From positions 1-51,014 of the forward strand of contig JACQYL010000034.1 in assembly GCA_016208165.1 (NCBI GenBank): 51,014 nt of DNA, in the 5' to 3' direction. Shown one piece after another: positions 26,638 through 34,046 of this stretch. Positions within the stretch are counted from its first letter, which is position 1; each line of letters begins with the position of its first letter. The stretch is from Deltaproteobacteria bacterium. GTDB lineage: Bacteria > Desulfobacterota > Desulfarculia > JACQYL01. The notes beneath the pieces were generated by a model that did not search any database, was not told the origin of the DNA, and saw only the letters and a list, made by a program, of their open reading frames with translations. The position numbers and the translations under genes were made by a program.

Positions 26638-28428
26638 TTATCCGTCGGTTAGACGTTTAGTACTGTTTTCCGGACCTGGGATCGGAGATTCCTTGACCCG
26701 GTCCATCCGCCGGAGGAATTGCTCCGGAGGCTCGAAATCCACGAGACGCAAATCCCGCCGTTCTTTTCCCTGGGCGTCCAGAAAAATGATCGTGGGCACT
26801 CCCTTGATTTCAAAACGGTCCAACAAGCTTTCTTCCAAAATTTCCTGTTGTGCGTTCCCGGAACTGGTCAGATCCACTTTGATCATAACAAACCGTTTTC
26901 TTGCCCGATCGACGACCTCCGGATGACGAAATACGGCGTCTTCCAATTCACGGCAAGGAGCGCACCATTCCGCATAGAAGTCTATGATGACAGGCTTGCC
27001 GGTTTCACGGGCCTCGGCGACAATCTCCTCCGAATAACGGTTCCACTGTGCGCCCGGACCCTGCAGAATCCAGCCTCCGACCCAAAGCGCCGAGATACTC
27101 ACACCGATCACCAGAGTTACGAGCCTGATCCAGCCAAAGAGCCTTCCGGTCGAAGGAGTCTTCTCCAGCCATCCCAGGTGAAGACCCGCCGACAGGCTCA
27201 CCGCGGACAGGCCAAAGATGGTCGCCGTCTCCGGCAGCAGGGGCCGGATAAAGTAAACGGCCATAGCCACCAAAACCCAGCCCATGAGTTTGCGAATCCA
27301 TACCATCCATTGGCCGGATCGGGGAAGTTTATCGATAAGTCCTGAAAATAGGGCTAGAAAAAAGAGCGGGAGCCCGAGACCCACGCTCAACGTGAAAAAC
27401 ACCAGGAAGCCGATCCCCGGGGAGCCCATGCCCGCGACCCAGGTGAGCAGTCCCAGAACAAACGGTCCAAGACACGGGGCCGCAACCACCCCTAAAGTGA
27501 TTCCCATGAACAGGGAGCCGAAATATCCGGCGTAGGATCGGGAAGCCGCCTGGGTCAGAGACGAAGGAAGGCGAAGTTCCCAGAGACCGAACAGGCTCGA
27601 GGCAAACAAAACCAGAATCGCAGCTACCAGAATAAGCACCACCGGGTTCTGTAACGCCGCCCCAAGAAGCCCGCCGCTCAATGCCGCAATGACGCCCAGG
27701 ACCGAGTTGGTGATGCACAAACCTCCGATGTAAAGGGAACCGTGGACGATCAGCTGTCCCCGGCCGCCCCCGGACCGGCCACCGAAATAAGCCGCGGTGA
27801 TGGGAATCAACGGATATACGCACGGAGTCAGGTTGAGAGCGATTCCGCCCAGAAAAACGCCCAGAAGGGTCCAAATGATGCCCAAGCCGGACAAGGTCCC
27901 AGGGGCTCCGGATGATTCGGTTAACCCGGGGGCCTCCAGAGAAGACCGCTCCACAGGCATACCCGCCGCCTGCCAGTCCGGATACCCTTTGGGGTCACGA
28001 AACACATTGGTGTAGCCTGATTGAACGGCCACCCGGGCCGCCGAGTCGCTCCGGACTCAGGTCAGTCCCGCTCAGTAGAAAACAACGAATCGTTCCTTAT
28101 CCGGCCCGAGGAGGCGTTCCAAAGACTTCTGTTTCCGCCAACGGGACCACCATGTCGGCTCCATGGGAAAGTTTACCGCACCCTTGATGTGGCCGGCGCG
28201 GTATTCCCATTCCTGCCGTGTATCCACAAGCAGAAGGCTCTCCGGATTCTCCCGATACCGTTTCCCCAGTTCCTCCGTACGGATGAGTTTGTAGCCGCCT
28301 TTTTCGGCTTCGCTGACCACGTCTTCCCAGGAAGCCTGCTTAGGGCTCAGGGAGCGGCTGGTGTACCAGAGCACGCCCGCTACCAGCAGGAGGGCTGAGA
28401 TTAACGCGAAAAATACTTTTTGGCTCAT
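26638..28428 (-). CDS. Candidate selenoprotein: membrane-anchored rhodanese-DsbD-thioredoxin fusion with two Sec codons
   Basis: Start at ATG 28428, with CGAGGA upstream; 596 residues if two in-frame TGAs are read. The order is an N-terminal membrane anchor (about 5-23), then a rhodanese domain with DTRQEWEYRAGHIKGAVNFP. Its active-site segment reads VVFY-TGA-AGLT-TGA-VRSDSAARVA (codons 28074-28072 and 28059-28057, residues 119 and 124), where relatives have cysteines. The domain closes with GYTNVFRDPKGYPDW. Next comes a DsbD/CcdA-like eight-helix domain with the redox cysteines C203 (LTPCVYPL) and C319 (AAPCLGPF), and a thioredoxin domain with WCAPC (C489, C492). It would pass electrons across the membrane to a periplasmic rhodanese selenol. 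A caller that stops at TGA splits it into two genes at 28072 and 28032. Confidence 0.8.
28026..28040 (-). promoter_or_regulatory. Candidate SECIS hairpin serving the two UGA codons of the rhodanese domain
   Basis: On the coding strand CGGCC-CGGGU-GGCCG pairs perfectly. Its loop begins about 21 nt after the second UGA and about 36 nt after the first, both within the usual bacterial window. The region is GC-rich, so chance hairpins are possible. Confidence 0.45.
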
Positions 28429-28509
28429 AAAATCCTCGTTGTTCTCATCGTTCCCAACCGAATAGACTGCAGCCCTCGTCAAGACGCGATCCCAAAGAGA
28501 TCGGAACCG

Positions 28510-28965
28510 TCAGAGTTTTTCTTCCTTCTGCAGTTTCTTTAGAAGAAAGTTGGCGCCCGACCGGGATAGTCCCAGTTCTTTCGACAAGGTATCGGAATCA
28601 ATAACGGGGCTCCGCCTTGCCAGTGAAAGCACTTCGCGCTCGAGTTCTTCCAGCCAATCCTCGAAAAGCACCAGCAGATCCGGTTCGGCAACGGACATGA
28701 GCAGCTTGGAACGGGCGACTTTATCCATCAGGGTCTGACACATGCGTGTTGGATCGACACCTTCGTCCATGCATTCCGCCAGTCATAGATGAACCATGCT
28801 GCCGATCTTTTCATCTTCCGCCTCTCCGAAAAGGTCCATCACGAATTCGATCCGGGCCCCCTCATCCAGCACGGGGAGCAGTTTTTTCATCGTGCTCGAT
28901 AACATGGATAACGCTGCTTCCGGCTCCATGTCCTCAACGATGGTGTCTATTGCGGTCGTGTCCAT
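28510..28965 (-). CDS. Candidate selenoprotein: small helical protein with C-terminal HTH-like segment, Sec at residue 61
   Basis: Start at ATG 28965 with GGGAGA upstream, 18 bases after the ArsR gene. The frame is interrupted once, by TGA at 28785-28783, and continues at once through LAECMDEGVDPTRMCQTLMD to a stop at 28510. If TGA is selenocysteine the protein has 151 residues, with U61 and C65 as a possible selenenylsulfide pair (U-x3-C). The first 60 residues are helical and acidic (MLSSTMKKLLPVLDEGARI). The last 30 (IDSDTLSKELGLSRSGANFL) look like a helix-turn-helix. I do not recognise the family. A standard caller would give two small genes. A hairpin at 28751-28768 is a SECIS candidate. 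Confidence 0.68.
28751..28768 (-). promoter_or_regulatory. Candidate SECIS hairpin of the small helical selenoprotein
   Basis: On the coding strand GGA-CGA-AGGUG-UCG-A-UCC forms a six-base stem with one bulged A and an AGGUG loop, close to the AGGUCU loop of E. coli fdhF. The loop begins about 20 nt after the UGA. Judged by eye only. Confidence 0.5.
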
Positions 28966-28983
28966 ACTAGGTCTCCCGGAATT

Positions 28984-29355
28984 TTAGAAAGTGTCTCTGT
29001 GCGCGAGGAGGCGCGTCGCAAGATTCGACAAGGCTTTCAAGATACCTATGGTATCTCTGTCCGCCATCTCGTAGTAGACAAAGGGACCCCGGCGTTCCAC
29101 TTGAACCAGCAACGCATGTCTCAATTCCTTCAAATGATGCGACACGAGGGGCTGGGAGAGATGGAGTTCTTTCACGATGACCGAAACGGGCTTTTTGCCA
29201 CGGCTTACGGAAAAAAGGATGCGCAACCGGTTTTCGTCGGACAGGGATTTGGCGAGAAAGGCCACGTCGGCATAGTTATCACCCGTAAGTGGCTCTTCGG
29301 GCTCGAGGTCGATCCTGAGTTCTTCATGTTCATCAGTGGCGCCGGTTCTACTCAC
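28984..29355 (-). CDS. ArsR-family transcriptional regulator heading the selenoprotein operon
   Basis: The 123-residue protein has a winged helix typical of ArsR/SmtB: LAKSLSDENRLRILFSVSRG, the recognition helix KELHLSQPLVSHHLKELRHA and the wing VERRGPFVYYEMAD. It lacks the CVC metal site of classical ArsR and contains no cysteine, so it may sense something other than arsenite or use other ligands. The acidic leader (about 1-25) is unusual. The start is GTG 29355. It is the first gene of a six-gene minus-strand operon and probably controls it. A sigma-70-like promoter lies at 29566-29595. Confidence 0.9.
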   Translation of the reverse strand: MSRTGATDEHEELRIDLEPEEPLTGDNYADVAFLAKSLSDENRLRILFSVSRGKKPVSVIVKELHLSQPLVSHHLKELRHALLVQVERRGPFVYYEMADRDTIGILKALSNLATRLLAHRDTF

Positions 29356-29565
29356 GAGAGTCTCCCGGATTCATTCCGTTGATGCGTTAAAAGGTCGTCA
29401 TCCGAAGGTTCTTTGGCGAACCGCACCTGCGGACTTTTGCCGGACGGTTGCGGATTCGCCGGGTCCGATGTCGCGGGCAACCCTACAGTGACGAGTGGTG
29501 CTGAATTCGCTGTACGCGTTGGATCACAGGCGCAGCAGAGTCATCCATCAACATATCAATGTGTA

Positions 29566-29595
29566 TTTATATCTTAATCGACGGCGCATTGTCAA
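29566..29595 (-). promoter_or_regulatory. Sigma-70-like promoter for the ArsR/selenoprotein operon
   Basis: On the minus strand TTGACA (29595-29590) is followed after 18 bases by TATAAA (29571-29566). Just downstream is the partial dyad ACAT-ATCA-ATGT (29551-29562), in the place where an ArsR operator would sit. The motif matches are good but spacing is one base over the optimum. Confidence 0.55.
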
Positions 29596-29645
29596 GCCTT
29601 TCGGTTGATTCAAATCTGCGGCTCCAGACAGGGCTCTATTCATTC

Positions 29646-29680
29646 TTGACAAACCATTTCTATATGGCTATTTTGCCATA
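29646..29680 (+). promoter_or_regulatory. Promoter and operator of the arsenic-type operon
   Basis: TTGACA (29646-29651), a 17-base spacer and TATTTT (29669-29674) form a near-ideal sigma-70 promoter. The -10 box is exactly the loop of a perfect six-base dyad, TATGGC (29663-29668) and GCCATA (29675-29680), which is the kind of site an ArsR dimer would cover to block transcription. The arsR ATG follows 20 bases later. Confidence 0.7.
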
Positions 29681-29699
29681 AAACCAAACGGAACCCGTT

Positions 29700-30017
29700 A
29701 TGACCCTTCAAGACCGAGACATCTTCAAGATGAAAGCGCACGTGGCCAAGGCCCTGGCGCACGAAAGCCGGCTCATCATGCTCGACGCCCTCAAAAACGG
29801 CGATATGTGCGTCTGCGATTTGACGGACCTGATAGGGGCGGACCAATCCACCGTGTCCAAGCACCTGTCCGTTTTGAAGAACTCCGGCATCCTCAGTGAC
29901 CGCAAGGAAGGAAACAAGGTCTACTATCATCTCGATACGCCTTGCGTGCTGGACTTCTTCACCTGCGCTCTGGAAGTGATCCGCCGGCGCACGGAGACGT
30001 TTCGAGTGATCCGGTAA
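29700..30017 (+). CDS. arsR: ArsR-family arsenite/metal-responsive repressor
   Basis: The 105-residue winged-helix repressor has the classical arsenic-binding helix DMCVCDLTDLIG (C-V-C), the recognition helix QSTVSKHLSVLKNSG and the wing RKEGNKVYYHLD. A third cysteine near residue 82 (DTPCVLDFFTCAL) may complete the site. ArsR releases DNA on binding As(III) or Sb(III). A dyad overlapping the -10 box just upstream is its likely operator. It is the first gene of a plus-strand arsenic-type operon and is divergent from a second, cysteine-free ArsR. Confidence 0.93.
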   Translation: MTLQDRDIFKMKAHVAKALAHESRLIMLDALKNGDMCVCDLTDLIGADQSTVSKHLSVLKNSGILSDRKEGNKVYYHLDTPCVLDFFTCALEVIRRRTETFRVIR

Positions 30018-30404
30018 GGACCGGATGCGGGTGTGGTTCTAAGAAATGGACATATGACCACAGGCCCGTCCTATGTCCGCAAGCCGCCCGCTCTTCTTCG
30101 AGATCGGCCGGTCCCGTCCTCGCCGAATAGGCCGCCGACCGGAAGCGTCACGGCTGCGGACAAACTGCGGTGCTTCGTTTAATCGTCATTGTTCCGTGAA
30201 CGATCGCACGCATGCCATAACAGCCCGTTGAAAAAGCCGGGTTATTACAGGCCGCTGAAAAACGATGAGATGCAAGGCGCGCAAATTCCTATGAATGAGG
30301 CGTACATAGAGTACGTCGCAGTGACGAGGGATGAAGCGCAACGCCGCAGATCGCGTTTTTCAACGGCCTGATAGGGGTTACGGTCAGGATAGGAGACAAC
30401 GGCC
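30018..30404 (+). other. Gap between arsR and the next gene, occupied by repeat sequence
   Basis: No gene is supported in these 387 bases. The second half holds a 123-bp inverted-repeat element (30248-30370) and a separate 16-base element end (30221-30236). In related operons a transporter gene is often found near this position. Confidence 0.5.
30248..30370 (-). mobile_element. 123-bp MITE-like repeat, copy 1
   Basis: The element is bounded by 17-base terminal inverted repeats (CAGGCCGCTGAAAAACG and CGTTTTTCAACGGCCTG, one mismatch). It matches the segment at 46677-46799 in inverted orientation over the same length, with roughly ten differences. It is too short to encode a transposase. Reading through it gives an open frame that should not be taken for a gene. 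A second, isolated element end (CAGCCCGTTGAAAAAG) is at 30221-30236. Confidence 0.75.
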
Positions 30405-30896
30405 ATGACGGAGGATGTGACCCGAATTCGTGTCGGGAAAAACACAATCGGCATCACCGGTCTGAAAAGCGTGCTGGAAGAATTGGCGACATCTCACTCG
30501 GAGACTTCCGATGACGAAGTCCGCCGACTGATGCTGGACCGGCTGAGCCGCGACAACTACATTCCGAACACAGCGAGAGACGAATACGGTAACGCGTTTG
30601 TTCGCGAGTTCCGCAAATTCCTCGGGCAGGCCCGCGAAGAACCTCCCGAGCGGGAACTGACTATTCAGGTGCTGGGGCCGGGTTGCTCCCAGTGCGAACG
30701 TCTGGAACACATCGTTATGCAAATCCTGACGGAGATGAACCTTGGCGCCTTCGTGGAACACGTGAAGAACGTCAAAGAAATAGGTGAATTCGGGGTAATG
30801 GGCGCGCCCGCGCTGGTGATCAACGGGAAAGTGGTGTGCGTGGGGAAAATACCTCCCGTTGGTAAAATCAAAGAGTGGCTTCTCGAAGCCAAATGA
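30405..30896 (+). CDS. Thioredoxin-family redox protein (redox-active disulfide protein) with N-terminal extension
   Basis: Residues about 85-163 form a small thioredoxin fold of the TM0996/MTH895 type with the active site GPGCSQCERL (C94, C97) and the cis-proline region VMGAPALVINGKVV. The first 80 residues are an extra helical domain with no cysteine (HSETSDDEVRRLMLDRLSRD). Proteins of this kind are common in arsenic operons of anaerobic deltaproteobacteria, where they may reduce ArsC or handle thiol-arsenic species. The gene follows the 123-bp repeat. Confidence 0.85.
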   Translation: MTEDVTRIRVGKNTIGITGLKSVLEELATSHSETSDDEVRRLMLDRLSRDNYIPNTARDEYGNAFVREFRKFLGQAREEPPERELTIQVLGPGCSQCERLEHIVMQILTEMNLGAFVEHVKNVKEIGEFGVMGAPALVINGKVVCVGKIPPVGKIKEWLLEAK

Positions 30897-31001
30897 CCCG
30901 ATGAGAAACGATACGAAGCATCAGAGAAACCAACGGAAATCGGAGTCCCGAAACCATAAGGCCGGGAAGCCGCTTTTCGTCTAAGGTTCAAGGAGGACGT
31001 C

Positions 31002-31421
31002 ATGGCGCAGGATTGCTGCACTCCAAGCGGAAACATCATGATATTGGCCTGCTCCGGAGGATCAAACGTGGGCCAGCTTTCCAACCAGGCCGCGGTGGAG
31101 CTTACCCGGGAAGGGTTTGGAAAGATGTTTTGTCTGGCGGGCATCGGGGGAGGTCTAAGCGGTTTTGTCCAGTCCGCCAGGGACGTACCGAGTCTGGTGG
31201 TCATCGACGGCTGTTCCGTTGCTTGCGCCAAAGCTACCTTCGAGCAGGCCGATGTCCCGTTGAGAGGGTATCTGGTGATTACCGATCTGGGTATCGAGAA
31301 AAACAAGGATTTCAATCTGAAGCCCGAAGACCTGGCCCGGGTGAAGCAAGCGGTGCGCGACGCGGCCAAAAGTCAGACCTCGGCGGCGGCGGGCGAGGCG
31401 ACTTCGAACTGCTGCTGCTGA
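31002..31421 (+). CDS. Putative zinc-binding protein, DGC-domain family
   Basis: The 139-residue protein matches the DGC family: CSGGSNVGQLSNQAAVEL, LAGIGGGLSGF and the name-giving VIDGCSVACAKATFE. Eight or so cysteines include a CC near the start and CCC at the C-terminus, so metal or metalloid binding is likely. Family members sit in arsenic operons and are suspected to bind zinc, but no biochemical role is established. AAGGAGG lies nine bases before the ATG. Confidence 0.88.
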   Translation: MAQDCCTPSGNIMILACSGGSNVGQLSNQAAVELTREGFGKMFCLAGIGGGLSGFVQSARDVPSLVVIDGCSVACAKATFEQADVPLRGYLVITDLGIEKNKDFNLKPEDLARVKQAVRDAAKSQTSAAAGEATSNCCC

Positions 31422-31449
31422 AGGGAATTAAACTCGAGAGTGAAGAAGC

Positions 31450-31968
31450 ATGAAAGCCCCCCATAAGATCCGCATAGTGTATCTGTGTACGGGAAACTCC
31501 TGTAGAAGTCAGATGGCCGAAGCCTGGACCCGTGAGCTGAAAGGCGACCTTGTGGAACCCTATTCCGCGGGCATCGAGGTTCACGCGCTGGACCCTCTGG
31601 CGGTTCAAGTGATGGCCGAGGTCGGTTTGGACATTTCTCACCAGAGATCCAAGCATATCGACGCGGTACGGCATCTGACCTTCGATTATGTGATCACCCT
31701 GTGCGATCACGCCCACCAGACCTGTCCGGTGTTTCCCTCGGACACCAAGGTGGTCCACAAAGCATTCGACGATCCGCCCGGGTTGGCCTCCAAATCACGA
31801 ACCAGGGAGGAAGCCGTCCGGCATTACCGGAGAGTTCGGGACGAGATCAGGGCCTTCGTGGAAACACTTCCGGACGCTCTGGAAGAATCGACGGAAACGA
31901 AGGATCCGATATTTGAAGCCGGAATTAAAGGATTTTTAAACGATCTGCCCGGCAAGCGCACGAAATAG
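31450..31968 (+). CDS. arsC: Arsenate reductase, low-molecular-weight phosphatase type
   Basis: The 172-residue protein carries the phosphatase-type P-loop CTGNSCRS (C13 to R19), the redox cysteine pair in TLCDHAHQTCPVFP, and the general-acid aspartate in AFDDPPG. It reduces As(V) to As(III) using thioredoxin as electron donor. Two thioredoxin-like proteins are encoded in the same operon. As(III) normally needs an efflux pump (ArsB, Acr3 or ArsP) and none is present in the window. A C-terminal extension of about 30 residues follows the usual end. Confidence 0.94.
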   Translation: MKAPHKIRIVYLCTGNSCRSQMAEAWTRELKGDLVEPYSAGIEVHALDPLAVQVMAEVGLDISHQRSKHIDAVRHLTFDYVITLCDHAHQTCPVFPSDTKVVHKAFDDPPGLASKSRTREEAVRHYRRVRDEIRAFVETLPDALEESTETKDPIFEAGIKGFLNDLPGKRTK

Positions 31969-32335
31969 AGAAGGCCGTCAGGCCGTTCAGCAACGACTTG
32001 GAACCGCTTGGTTGGTCGCACGCAAGCAGATTCAGCCACAGGGTTCGGTACCCCGGGGCAACCTGCGGCCTTGGCCTTGAAGGCCTTCATGGACCTTCCC
32101 GCTTGGGACCCATGTTCGGAGCTCAGACCCATGGAAGTCCCCGAATCTTAAAGAACGACACAAGCACAAGTTCTTGGCTTGTTCGAGAAATATATGTATA
32201 ACCGGGCGGCGCCCTGCATTCCGGGCAAAAATGCCATGCGCGGGTTCGCAAATCGGTGAATCGGCCGGGCCTGGACCTGAATCCCCGTGAGCTTGAACGC
32301 TCCTAGATCCTTTCAATATCCGGAGGTATGCTGTT
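31969..32335 (+). other. Intergenic, about 365 bp
   Basis: I see no gene, terminator or repeat between arsC and the periplasmic thioredoxin. The last 20 bases hold the CGGAGG ribosome site of the latter. Confidence 0.3.
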
Positions 32336-32719
32336 GTGCGTTTTCGAGTCTTGTTTGTCTTAACGATCTTACCGTTGTTGTGTGCAACACCTTCGCTGTC
32401 GGCCTCGGAAGCGTCAGCCGACGTCGCTCTTCCCGTAGAGGGGATGGTGACCATGATCGATTTCGGCGCCGACACCTGCATTCCCTGCAAGATGATGAAA
32501 CCGATTCTCGAAGAATTACACATGGAATATAAGGGTAAAGCCGCCATCGTTTACGTCGATATCCGCGGGCGATCGGACATTCCGCAAAAATACCGGTTAC
32601 GCGGCATACCCACTCAAGTGTTTTACGATACGTCCGGTAAAGAGGTGTACCGTCACGTTGGATTCATGGATAAAGCATCCGTCGAGAAACAGCTGCAAGA
32701 CATGGGCGTTCGCAAGTAG
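32336..32719 (+). CDS. Exported thioredoxin-like protein
   Basis: The 127-residue protein has a signal peptide (VRFRVLFVLTILPLLCATPS, cleavage probably after LSAS) and a thioredoxin domain with the active site CIPC (C48, C51) and the cis-proline YRLRGIPTQVFYD. It is a periplasmic thiol oxidoreductase that could receive electrons from the DsbD-like protein encoded in the divergent operon. The GTG start at 32336 is set by CGGAGG upstream; the ATG just before it is out of frame and closes quickly. Confidence 0.88.
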   Translation: MRFRVLFVLTILPLLCATPSLSASEASADVALPVEGMVTMIDFGADTCIPCKMMKPILEELHMEYKGKAAIVYVDIRGRSDIPQKYRLRGIPTQVFYDTSGKEVYRHVGFMDKASVEKQLQDMGVRK

Positions 32720-32804
32720 GCGGGTATCCTCCAAGAACGAGAACCGAAGCCCGTGATCGAATCGGTTTTCTTGATCGTTCATAAATGGTCCGATTCCAAA
32801 CCAT

Positions 32805-34046
32805 TCAGATGTTCCTTCCTATGCGGATAGCGCTTCTGGAAAGACTCACCAGACTTTCCGCCTGATACAATTCATTTCCCCTGGGTTCGAAAGGCACGAA
32901 CACAAGGGCGGCCCTCTGTAAACGCGTGTGGATTTCAGGAAGGAGGGGAAAGATGGACTTTTTGGCCACCGTCAAGTCGGCCAGCACGATTTTGCGGACA
33001 TCGCCGGCTTCCTTCAGGGGCAGCGTGGCAGGGACCATTGGAGCGTCCGGAAGCCCCCTTTCAAACTTTCTGACGGGTTGGACACCGGTCAGGTGCCTGC
33101 AGAGCCTTAGAAAAAGGACCGGATGCACCTTGAAAGCAGGCGCCCAGAAGCGAAACCGAATGCTTTCCCACTCGCTCTGGGCTACTTTGGGCAGGTTGAG
33201 CGTTCGCACCAGGTCCGCGTAGGACGCCAACCGAATTCCCTCGATTCGCGGTTCGATCATCCAGAAGGGTAGAAATACGCTTCCGGGCTCCCGGGCCGGC
33301 CAGACGGCGAATTGAACCTGCTCTAATTCCCCTCCCGAAGTCGTCCATACGGAATTACAGTGCCGGCAAAGCAATACGTGACTGTCCATTTCGCCGGAAA
33401 GGTCCCACCCGCACCGGGGACATAGCGCCGGGAGGAAACCCGTCTGCCACTGCATTTTTGCTTCCGCGGACTCGAACGCGACTTGCATTGCGTCATCCGC
33501 CGGGGAAAGGGGCGAGCCGCAAACCGCATCGTACAGCCGATTTTGCTCAAAGTACACGGGAGCGTACACCATACCCAGCGACTCACCAACGAACTGCTGA
33601 TGGAGGACCGGTTCGTTCACACTCGGATCGCCCGAGGGACTTTCAAGCTGAGACAGAACGTGCTCGAAGGAACGGTCCGGTCGGAGGAACACGCCGGGGG
33701 TGCGCGGGCTGACGAACCTCAAGTTCAACACTTGCGGTCTGAAACCGAGAGACAAAGGCAAATTGCCCAAGTGCGTGGCCGAACGGCTCATATCGATGAT
33801 TCGATGCTCGATCTTCTGACCCTTGCAGGCGAACCGCATGCCTTTGAAACGCCAGTAGGGAACATAGAAGACCTTGTCCGGAGACGGGTCGGGGGGAGGA
33901 AGATAGGTGCGAAAATAATCCGGCGTGGTAATCAGGAGCTTGACGCGGCAAAACCCGCACAAAAAGAGACGCTCACTCTCCTCGAGCGTCACGGGCGCCC
34001 CACATTGGGGGCACTGCCAATCTATATTCCAACTAGAGCTTTTCAC
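32805..34046 (-). CDS. Unrecognised zinc-ribbon protein coupled to an SPFH protein
   Basis: The 413-residue protein has two zinc-ribbon knuckle sets: CPQCGAP with CGFC near residues 11-33, and CPRCGWDL with CRHC near the middle. Between and after them are long beta-rich segments without a known domain, and no membrane helix is evident. Its start overlaps the end of the SPFH gene by 14 bases, so the pair is translationally coupled and probably works as one complex on a membrane. The function is unknown. Confidence 0.82.
   Translation of the reverse strand: MKSSSWNIDWQCPQCGAPVTLEESERLFLCGFCRVKLLITTPDYFRTYLPPPDPSPDKVFYVPYWRFKGMRFACKGQKIEHRIIDMSRSATHLGNLPLSLGFRPQVLNLRFVSPRTPGVFLRPDRSFEHVLSQLESPSGDPSVNEPVLHQQFVGESLGMVYAPVYFEQNRLYDAVCGSPLSPADDAMQVAFESAEAKMQWQTGFLPALCPRCGWDLSGEMDSHVLLCRHCNSVWTTSGGELEQVQFAVWPAREPGSVFLPFWMIEPRIEGIRLASYADLVRTLNLPKVAQSEWESIRFRFWAPAFKVHPVLFLRLCRHLTGVQPVRKFERGLPDAPMVPATLPLKEAGDVRKIVLADLTVAKKSIFPLLPEIHTRLQRAALVFVPFEPRGNELYQAESLVSLSRSAIRIGRNI

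Noticed and set aside
28044-28074. Hairpin GGACU/AGUCC right after the first UGA of the rhodanese as its SECIS
   Set aside because: Its loop begins only about eight nt after the UGA, closer than known bacterial SECIS elements; the later CGGCC/GGCCG hairpin fits better.
30245-30457. Minus-strand open frame resembling a plus-strand frame at 46443-46853
   Set aside because: The similarity is the 123-bp repeat read in the same relative frame, not a conserved protein.
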